From an uncultured Flavobacterium sp. (GTDB lineage: Bacteria; Bacteroidota; Bacteroidia; Flavobacteriales; Flavobacteriaceae): a DNA stretch of 21,631 nt. Numbering within the stretch: the stretch's first letter is position 1; every line of letters starts with the position of its first letter. Both the position numbers and the translations under genes were made by a program. The notes below the pieces were generated by a model. It was not told the origin of the DNA and searched no databases. It saw only the letters and a program-made list of their open reading frames with translations. Location of the stretch: contig CAKUAD010000023.1 of the NCBI GenBank assembly GCA_934636265.1, forward strand, positions 1 to 21,631, in the 5' to 3' direction. Below, one piece after another: positions 16,428 through 21,631 of this stretch.

Positions 16428-16438
16428 CCGTCCGTTAT

Positions 16439-16512
16439 GGCGTCGTGGCCGAGTGGCTAGGCAGAGCTCTGCAAAAGCTCGTACAGCGGTTCGAATCCGC
16501 TCGATGCCTCCA
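16439..16512 (+). tRNA. tRNA-Cys (anticodon GCA), CCA encoded
   Basis: The acceptor stem GGCGTCG (16439-16445) pairs with CGATGCC (16502-16508), allowing one G-T pair. The anticodon stem GAGCT/AGCTC encloses the loop CTGCAAA with anticodon GCA. The T arm is AGCGG-TTCGAAT-CCGCT. The discriminator base is T (U73), an identity element for cysteine tRNAs, and CCA follows in the DNA. Confidence 0.96.
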
Positions 16513-16517
16513 AATGT

Positions 16518-16546
16518 AAAAAACCCTTCTTCGCGGAGGGTTTTTT
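16518..16546. terminator. Bidirectional Rho-independent terminator between tRNA-Cys and folB
   Basis: AAAAAACCCT (16518-16527) pairs with AGGGTTTTTT (16537-16546) around a short loop containing TTCG. Both strands have a GC stem followed by T, so it can end the tRNA-Cys transcript, 6 bases upstream, and the convergent folB transcript. Confidence 0.85.
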
Positions 16547-16572
16547 ATTTTCAGGAGTTTTTAAATTTTGGT

Positions 16573-16932
16573 CTAGGAACGGTATTCTTCCATCTCGACC
16601 GCCACACTTTCTACATCGCCGCCAATGGGAGGATTTATTTTGGCTACCGATATCAGAATTCTCGAAACCTGCGGCAGCTCATCAAAAATCCGTACTACAA
16701 TCCGGTGTGCCACGTGTTCCAGCAGGTTTGACCGTTTTGCCATCTCTTCCTTTACCACGCGGTTTAGGTAGACGTAATCCACAGTGTCGGCCAGGTTGTC
16801 GCTTGTGGCTGATTTGCGTAAATCAGTTTTAATTTCCAGATTGATCAAGTAATCCGATCCTATCTTACTCTCTTCGGCCAGGCATCCGTGATAGGAAAAT
16901 GTGCGGATGTTGTGTAATCTTATCGTTCCCAT
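16573..16932 (-). CDS. folB: Dihydroneopterin aldolase
   Basis: FolB converts 7,8-dihydroneopterin to 6-hydroxymethyl-dihydropterin and glycolaldehyde in folate synthesis. The 119-residue protein has the usual family pattern: FSYHGCLAEESKIG (residues 12-25) with the substrate-binding glutamate, DTVDYVYL (49-56) with Y53, LLEHVAHRI (70-78) with E72, and the catalytic lysine K98 in VAKINPP. The ATG at 16932 gives the normal N-terminus GTIRLHNIRTF. The frame is open upstream to 16971, but those 13 residues are not family-like. It is divergent from glnS; no clear TAnnTTTG element was found on its strand. Confidence 0.92.
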   Translation of the reverse strand: MGTIRLHNIRTFSYHGCLAEESKIGSDYLINLEIKTDLRKSATSDNLADTVDYVYLNRVVKEEMAKRSNLLEHVAHRIVVRIFDELPQVSRILISVAKINPPIGGDVESVAVEMEEYRS

Positions 16933-16975
16933 AAGTAGTGGTTTGAAAAGGATCGTCGTTAAGCCAAACAATCTT

Positions 16976-16983
16976 TATCTTTG
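16976..16983 (+). promoter_or_regulatory. Promoter -7 element (TATCTTTG) of glnS
   Basis: A perfect TAnnTTTG match 18 bases before the glnS ATG at 17002. It rules against the in-frame upstream TTG at 16981, which overlaps the element. Confidence 0.65.
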
Positions 16984-17001
16984 TTCAAAATTACGCTTTT
17001 C

Positions 17002-19029
17002 ATGTCAGAAGAAAAATCACTGAATTTCATCGAGCAAATCATAGAAGACGATTTAAAGAACGGTCTTCCGCACCATAAACTGCGGTTTAGGTTTCCGCCC
17101 GAACCCAACGGCTATCTTCACATTGGTCACGCCAGTGCCATCGCGCTTAATTTTGGTCTTGGGATTGACTACAATGCGCCGGTAAATCTGCGTTTTGACG
17201 ACACCAATCCGGCCAAGGAAGAGCAGGAATTTGTTGATGCCATCAAGCGCGACGTCCAGTGGCTGGGCTATCAATGGGCCGAGGAACGATACGCCTCCGA
17301 CTATTTCCAGCAGCTTTACAACTGGGCCGTCGAACTAATCAAAAAAGGAAAGGCTTATGTTGATAGTCAAACTTCGGAAGCAATGGCCGCCCAAAAAGGA
17401 ACGCCTATCACGCCCGGTGTGAACAGTCCGTTCCGCGACCGGTCAGTTGATGAGAACCTGGACCTTTTTGCCCGGATGAAAAACGGTGAATTCCCGGAGG
17501 GCAGTCATATTCTGCGTGCAAAAATTGACATGTCGTCGCCCAATATGCTGATGCGCGATCCGATTATGTACCGTATTTTGCACAAACATCACCACCGCAC
17601 GGGCAATGATTGGTGTATTTACCCAATGTACGATTGGGCCCACGGTGAGAGCGATTACCTTGAGGGTATTTCACATTCGTTTTGCACACTCGAGTTTTTG
17701 CCGCACCGCGAACTTTACGACTGGTTTTTGGATCAGATATATGACCCGACAAAGGTTCGTCCAAAACAGCGCGAGTTTGCCCGTCGCAACCTGAGCCATA
17801 CGGTGGTTTCCAAGCGAAAACTGCTTAAATTGGTCGAGGAAGGCCACGTTGACGGATGGGATGATCCGCGTATGTCGACCATATCCGGTATGCGCCGACG
17901 CGGCTATACGGCTGCATCGCTGCGTAATTTTGCCAACACTATCGGCATCGCCAAACGCGACAACCTGATCAATGTATCGCTTTTGGAACATTGCGTTCGC
18001 GAAGATCTTAATAAGATTGCACCGCGCGTTATGGCGGTCCTGGATCCGGTAAAACTGATCATCACCAATTATCCGCAAGACGGTGAGGAATGGCTGGATG
18101 CCGAAAACAATCCGGAAGACGGCACGCAAGGATTCCGCAAGGTTCCGTTTACGCGCGAGCTGTACATTGAGCGGGAGGATTTTATGGAGAATGCGCCTTC
18201 AAAATTCTTTAGGTTGAGCATTGGCCGCGAGGTCCGGCTAAAAAACGCCTACATCATTAAAGGTGAAAATGTGGTGAAAGACGCCGCGGGATTGATAACC
18301 GAGATTCACGCTACCTACGATCCTGAAAGTTTAAGCGGAAGCGGCTCCGAGGCTAGCCTGCGCAAGGTTTCGGGCACGTTACATTGGGTGTCGGTGGCGC
18401 ACGCCAAGGAGGCCCAGGTTCGCCTGTATGACCGATTGTTCCTGGATGAGGCGCCGGATTCACACAAGGAGAAGGACTTTTTGGAGTTCGTCAATCCCGA
18501 TTCGCTAAAAATTGTTACCGGTTACGTCGAGCCAAGCCTGGTAAATGTGGTTCCGGAAGAAAAGTTTCAGTTTCAGCGACTGGGCTATTTTGTGGCCGAC
18601 AAGGATTCGCGTCCGGGCAAACCGGTGTTTAACAGGACCGTGACCCTCAAGGATTCATGGGAAGAAAAAGGTAAAAAGGAAGAGAACGCCATCAACAACG
18701 CGCTCAAGGAAATCAACCGTTACTTTAAAGCCGACGATCATGAAAGCCGCGATGCCATTGAAGAATCGGTGTCAGAGCAAATCAAATCGGTGCAAGGTTA
18801 TACGCTGTTGCAGCAATCGTTTGCAAAAAATGTCAACAACACTAAAAGTTCCCTTTTATTCGCCAACTGGTTGCTCAAGTATTCGTCACTCAGGTTCGAT
18901 CAAGTTGAAAAGGAAGTGTTGCACAAATTTTATCAGCTTTCACTTAAGAGTGAATCCGAGTTTGTGCGAAGCGCCGTGATGAAAAATCTTGATAACGATC
19001 CTGAATCACGGGCACAGTTCATCGCCTAA
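17002..19029 (+). CDS. glnS: Glutaminyl-tRNA synthetase with C-terminal extension
   Basis: GlnRS charges tRNA-Gln directly with glutamine. The 675-residue protein has the class I signatures PPEPNGYLHIGHAS (HIGH at residues 40-43) and VVSKRKL (268-274, the KMSKS equivalent), plus the GlnRS-specific RFDDTNP. The anticodon-binding beta-barrels follow to about residue 555. E. coli GlnRS is about 554 residues, so roughly 115 residues are extra. This tail is charged and helical (EEKGKKEENAINNALKEINR, then LLFANWLLKYSSLRFDQVEK) and does not show the YqeY motifs found in some fused GlnRS proteins. ATG 17002 is chosen because the family N-terminus and the promoter fit it. A terminator follows at 19051. 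Confidence 0.96.
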   Translation: MSEEKSLNFIEQIIEDDLKNGLPHHKLRFRFPPEPNGYLHIGHASAIALNFGLGIDYNAPVNLRFDDTNPAKEEQEFVDAIKRDVQWLGYQWAEERYASDYFQQLYNWAVELIKKGKAYVDSQTSEAMAAQKGTPITPGVNSPFRDRSVDENLDLFARMKNGEFPEGSHILRAKIDMSSPNMLMRDPIMYRILHKHHHRTGNDWCIYPMYDWAHGESDYLEGISHSFCTLEFLPHRELYDWFLDQIYDPTKVRPKQREFARRNLSHTVVSKRKLLKLVEEGHVDGWDDPRMSTISGMRRRGYTAASLRNFANTIGIAKRDNLINVSLLEHCVREDLNKIAPRVMAVLDPVKLIITNYPQDGEEWLDAENNPEDGTQGFRKVPFTRELYIEREDFMENAPSKFFRLSIGREVRLKNAYIIKGENVVKDAAGLITEIHATYDPESLSGSGSEASLRKVSGTLHWVSVAHAKEAQVRLYDRLFLDEAPDSHKEKDFLEFVNPDSLKIVTGYVEPSLVNVVPEEKFQFQRLGYFVADKDSRPGKPVFNRTVTLKDSWEEKGKKEENAINNALKEINRYFKADDHESRDAIEESVSEQIKSVQGYTLLQQSFAKNVNNTKSSLLFANWLLKYSSLRFDQVEKEVLHKFYQLSLKSESEFVRSAVMKNLDNDPESRAQFIA

Positions 19030-19050
19030 CAGAAATTTATTCTATCTATC

Positions 19051-19078
19051 AAGTCCGGTTTTTTAATCGGACTTTTTT
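19051..19078 (+). terminator. Rho-independent terminator of glnS
   Basis: AAGTCCG (19051-19057) pairs with CGGACTT (19068-19074) around a 10-base T-rich loop, followed by T to base 19078. It lies 21 bases after the glnS stop. Confidence 0.85.
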
Positions 19079-19142
19079 ATTATTTTTAAAAACTATCAAT
19101 TTTTAAATTTTAATAAATTTAAACTCTAGAAATCAACTTCCA

Positions 19143-19150
19143 TATCTTTG
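19143..19150 (+). promoter_or_regulatory. Promoter -7 element (TATCTTTG) with a long leader before the YtxH gene
   Basis: A perfect TAnnTTTG match, but 165 bases before the ATG at 19316, unlike the other promoters here, which lie 9 to 37 bases from their gene. It would give a leader of about 155 bases, AT-rich and without an ORF I trust. No nearer perfect element was found; TATTTTTA just before the gene is only a near match. Confidence 0.5.
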
Positions 19151-19315
19151 ATTACAGACGCAAAAAACTTTTTTACAGCTTGTGGTATGTCGGCGCGTGC
19201 GATTTGCGTTTTAATTCGCTTAAATCAATTTTTTGCAATTTTTGTCTTTAACGACGCCTTAACAGTGCCGTTTTTAATAATTGGTTATTTTTAGGAGAAC
19301 CAAAAATCAAAAAAT

Positions 19316-19621
19316 ATGTCACGTAATTCAGATATTGGCATCGCACTGCTTGTTGGTGTTGCCGTAGGCGCAGGATTGGGTATTTTGCTCGCTCCCGACA
19401 AAGGATCCAAAACCCGCGAAAAAATAAAAGAAGGTTTGGGTGAGGCCAAACAAAAAGTTAAGGACAAGTATGACGAGGTAAAAGAAAAGGTTTCCAACAT
19501 CAACCCTGAACAGGCCTATGACGATTTGGTATCCAATATTTCCGGTAAGTCAGAGGATGTCATTAAATTTATGGAAGACAAGCTGGCGCGCCTTAAACAA
19601 GAGGCTGCCAAATATCAATAA
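19316..19621 (+). CDS. YtxH-domain protein
   Basis: The 101-residue protein has one glycine-rich membrane helix (about residues 8-26: ALLVGVAVGAGLGILLAP), followed by a long highly charged helical tail (KTREKIKEGLGEAKQKVKDK...). This is the layout of the YtxH family (often labelled gas-vesicle-like or general stress protein). In Bacillus, YtxH is induced by general stress; the molecular role is unknown. An AGGAGA sequence precedes the ATG by about 16 bases, rather far for a ribosome site. It is probably a single-gene unit, since terminators flank it on both sides. Confidence 0.85.
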   Translation: MSRNSDIGIALLVGVAVGAGLGILLAPDKGSKTREKIKEGLGEAKQKVKDKYDEVKEKVSNINPEQAYDDLVSNISGKSEDVIKFMEDKLARLKQEAAKYQ

Positions 19622-19646
19622 AAAAGGGGCAATCGCCCCTCTTTTT
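19621..19646. terminator. Bidirectional Rho-independent terminator between the YtxH and SPFH genes
   Basis: GGGGC (19626-19630) pairs with GCCCC (19635-19639) around loop AATC, flanked by A and T runs on both sides. It starts at the last base of the YtxH stop codon, and its T run includes the first bases of the SPFH stop codon. It can therefore serve both convergent genes. Confidence 0.85.
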
Positions 19647-20616
19647 ATGCTTCGTCTTCCGATGTTTCCGGTTGGCTTAACCTTGGCGGTTCATAATCAG
19701 TTTTCATTTTTTTCGACTTTTTCATCGCCTCGCCTACCTGGTTTGATGCCGCAAAAGACACCACCATGTTGTTGAGCATGTCGTTGGCGGCCTGCGGAGA
19801 GTTAGGCAACAAAATCAGGTTAGAATTGGTGTCGCTACCGATGGATTGCAGCGTATCATAGTGCTGCGTCACCACAATAAGCGCCGAAGCTTCCTGCGAG
19901 TTGATCCCCACTTTGTTCAAAACCTCAACACTTTCAACCAGGCCGCGGGCAATTTCGCGACGTTGGTCGGCAATACCCTGACCCTGAAGGCGCTTGCTTT
20001 CGGCTTCGGCTTTGGCTTTAGCGACGATGCGGATTCGGGCTGATTCAGCTTCAAACTCGGTTGCAGTTTTTTCGCGGTCGGCGGCGTTAATGCGGTTCAT
20101 GGCATTTTTTACCTGAATGTCCGGATCGATATCGGTCACTAACGTATTGATGATGTCATATCCGTAAGTTGTCATCGCCTCGTTGAGTTCGCGTTTTACG
20201 GCAATCGCGATATCATCCTTGCGTTCAAAAACATCGTCGAGCTTTAGTTTGGGAACTTCGGCGCGAACCACGTCAAAAACGTACGCAGTAATCTGATCGT
20301 GAGGATATTCCAGTTTGTAGAACGCGTCATAGACTTTTTCCTTGATCACCATAAACTGAACCGATACCTTGAGCTTGACAAACACGTTGTCCTTGGTCTT
20401 GGTTTCGATCACAACGTCCAGTTGCTGGATTTTAAGGTTGATCTTTCCCGCAATTTTGTCGATTACCGGAATCTTGATCTGAAGCCCTGAATGACGGATG
20501 GAATGATAGCGGCCGAATCTTTCAATAATCGCGGCCGATTGTTGTTTGACGGTAAAGAAGGCCGATAGTAGAACAAGCAGCCCTACGACCAAAACGATAA
20601 TGGTAGAAATGTCCAT
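19645..20616 (-). CDS. SPFH/band-7 (stomatin/HIR-like) membrane protein
   Basis: The 323-residue protein starts with one membrane helix (about residues 4-21). The SPFH domain follows: VKQQSAAIIERFGRYHSIRH, then QLDVVIETKTKDNVFVKL. A long alanine/glutamate-rich coiled coil carries INAADREKTATEFEAESARI and AKAKAEAESKRLQGQG. The C-terminal tail is charged and rich in prolines and acidic residues. SPFH proteins form large oligomeric rings in membranes and organise microdomains or regulate membrane proteases; this one resembles the hypersensitive-induced-response subgroup. No NfeD-type or protease partner gene is adjacent. It is divergent from the beta-barrel gene. Confidence 0.92.
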   Translation of the reverse strand: MDISTIIVLVVGLLVLLSAFFTVKQQSAAIIERFGRYHSIRHSGLQIKIPVIDKIAGKINLKIQQLDVVIETKTKDNVFVKLKVSVQFMVIKEKVYDAFYKLEYPHDQITAYVFDVVRAEVPKLKLDDVFERKDDIAIAVKRELNEAMTTYGYDIINTLVTDIDPDIQVKNAMNRINAADREKTATEFEAESARIRIVAKAKAEAESKRLQGQGIADQRREIARGLVESVEVLNKVGINSQEASALIVVTQHYDTLQSIGSDTNSNLILLPNSPQAANDMLNNMVVSFAASNQVGEAMKKSKKMKTDYEPPRLSQPETSEDEA

Positions 20617-20661
20617 GGTAAGGATTTAAAATTAAATTCGGGTTAATGTACAAAAAATCTT

Positions 20662-20669
20662 TACGTTTG
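20662..20669 (+). promoter_or_regulatory. Promoter -7 element (TACGTTTG) of the outer-membrane protein gene
   Basis: TACGTTTG matches TAnnTTTG, 16 bases before the ATG at 20686. Confidence 0.65.
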
Positions 20670-20685
20670 CACCTAATCCTGCACG

Positions 20686-21321
20686 ATGAAGAAGACGCTG
20701 TTTGCATTTTTATTCCTGAGCCTGACATTTTTGGCAAGTGCCCAAATGCGGTATCGCGACTCCAACCGAATCGGAATTTCGCTGGGAATCAATCAGTTTA
20801 CGCTCAATACCGACAACTTTGATGCCTCGCCCGGAACGGGATGGTCGGGCGGACTATCAGTGCGCGGAAATTTCTACAATGATTTTTCCATGATTTACAG
20901 CATCCAGTTTAGTGAAAATAACTTTAGCGTTAAAACTGCTAACGGTCTGGTTGAGGAAGACGTCAAGTTTAAACTCCCATCGGCACAAATTTCACTTTTG
21001 CTCAGCTACAACATTATCGAACACCACCTTAGTGTCGAAGTAGGACCTATGTTTCAGGTAAATGGCAAGATGAAAATTGACGAACAGGACGAGGAAAACC
21101 AAGTGACCCAAACCATGACGGCCAAAGACCTGACCGACGTTTCAAAGTTCAGTTTTTACCCAACTGTCGGACTTACCGGCGGACTTAAACACGTCCGATT
21201 CAACGTCACCTATCAATACGGCGTAACCAACCTGCTGGGTAATCTTAACGGTAAAGACTTTGGCGACAATTTTAAAGGCCACGCCGGAATCCTTACCGGA
21301 TCCATTCTGTTTTACCTTTAA
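20686..21321 (+). CDS. Outer-membrane beta-barrel protein
   Basis: The 211-residue protein has a clear signal peptide (MKKTLFAFLFLSLTFLASA, cut before Q20). After it come alternating amphipathic strands with glycine and aromatic residues: IGISLGINQFTL, GWSGGLSVRGNFY, FSMIYSIQFSENNF, ISLLLSYNII, LSVEVGPMFQVN, FYPTVGLTGGLKHVRFNV. The last strand, HAGILTGSILFYL, ends in an aromatic pair close to the C-terminus, as outer-membrane barrels do. It fits the small PorT/OMP_b-brl families of Bacteroidetes; the specific role is unknown. It has its own promoter. Its stop codon overlaps the stop of convergent gltX by 3 bases. Confidence 0.85.
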   Translation: MKKTLFAFLFLSLTFLASAQMRYRDSNRIGISLGINQFTLNTDNFDASPGTGWSGGLSVRGNFYNDFSMIYSIQFSENNFSVKTANGLVEEDVKFKLPSAQISLLLSYNIIEHHLSVEVGPMFQVNGKMKIDEQDEENQVTQTMTAKDLTDVSKFSFYPTVGLTGGLKHVRFNVTYQYGVTNLLGNLNGKDFGDNFKGHAGILTGSILFYL

Positions 21322-21631
21322 GAAAGTGTTTCGATCGCTTTTTCGATTCGGCGGATGGCTTCCTCGCGGCCAATCATGGATAGAATCTCAAACAAATCCG
21401 GGCCTTTTAACGCGCCAACCACACTCAGGCGAAGCGGCTGCATAATTTTACCCATGCTAATTTCGTGTTTCGCCATCCAGTCTTTTAAATGGGTTTCAAC
21501 CGATTTTGCTTCAAAAGCCGATACCGATTCCAATTCCGGAATCACGCGGCGCATTAAATCAGGCGTGTCTTCTTTCCAGTTTTTGGACGCTTTTTCATCG
21601 TAAACCGATGGCGCCGTAAAGAAATAGTCAG
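21318..21631 (-). CDS. gltX: Glutamyl-tRNA synthetase, C-terminal part (5' partial)
   Basis: The frame stays open through the right edge of the window, so only the last 103 complete codons are present. They form the end of the anticodon-binding helical domain of GluRS: YDEKASKNWK, then HEISMGKIMQPLRLSVVGA, then GPDLFEILSMIGREEAIRRI near the C-terminus. GKIMQPLRLSVVG is a strongly conserved GluRS segment. The catalytic HIGH and KMSKS regions lie outside the window. The gene is convergent with the beta-barrel gene and the two stop codons overlap in TTAA; no terminator hairpin is visible between them. Confidence 0.93.
   Translation of the reverse strand, partial: DYFFTAPSVYDEKASKNWKEDTPDLMRRVIPELESVSAFEAKSVETHLKDWMAKHEISMGKIMQPLRLSVVGALKGPDLFEILSMIGREEAIRRIEKAIETLS

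Noticed and set aside
1..21631. CRISPR arrays, insertion sequences, prophage or integrase genes
   Set aside because: No regularly spaced short repeats, transposase-like proteins, terminal inverted repeats or phage genes were seen on either strand.

Overview
The window comes from a Bacteroidota genome, most likely a member of the Flavobacteriaceae with a fairly high GC content (about half, judged by eye). Four things point there. The first gene ends in a type IX secretion sorting domain. Many genes have a TAnnTTTG element, the Bacteroidetes -7 promoter motif, 9 to 33 bases before the start. The gene families (head-GIN, bacterial GH3, SdpI, glutaminyl-tRNA synthetase with a C-terminal extension) are typical of the group. 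A structured intergenic element closely resembles one I recall from flavobacterial genomes.

Left part (1-8400). The end of a secreted Ig-repeat protein closes with a terminator. Reading on the minus strand from about 5583 down to 649 is a tight five-gene operon: an uncharacterised protein whose C-terminal half looks like a nucleoside phosphorylase, a Wzz-like membrane protein, then rfbA, rfbC and rfbD for dTDP-rhamnose synthesis. rfbB is not here. A second minus-strand operon (M23 peptidase, SdpI-family membrane protein, GH3-family protein) starts at about 8320.

Middle (8400-12720). tatA runs on the plus strand and is followed by a structured RNA-like element at about 8703-8860. Then, on the minus strand, come rpiB, an XRE regulator with a membrane domain, and tex. 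A gene-free AT-rich stretch of about 600 bases (12121-12734) separates the mostly minus-strand left side from the mostly plus-strand right side. It carries three copies of TGTTRATAAAT and is a candidate replication origin.

Right part (12735-21631). rnr and a head-GIN protein form an operon, followed by a LysE-family transporter, tRNA-Cys(GCA), folB (minus), glnS, a YtxH-family protein, an SPFH/band-7 protein (minus), an outer-membrane beta-barrel protein, and the 3' end of gltX (minus), which runs off the window.

Most genes are housekeeping or envelope genes. The three items most worth a second look are the nucleoside-phosphorylase-like protein heading the rhamnose operon, the structured element after tatA, and the candidate origin.
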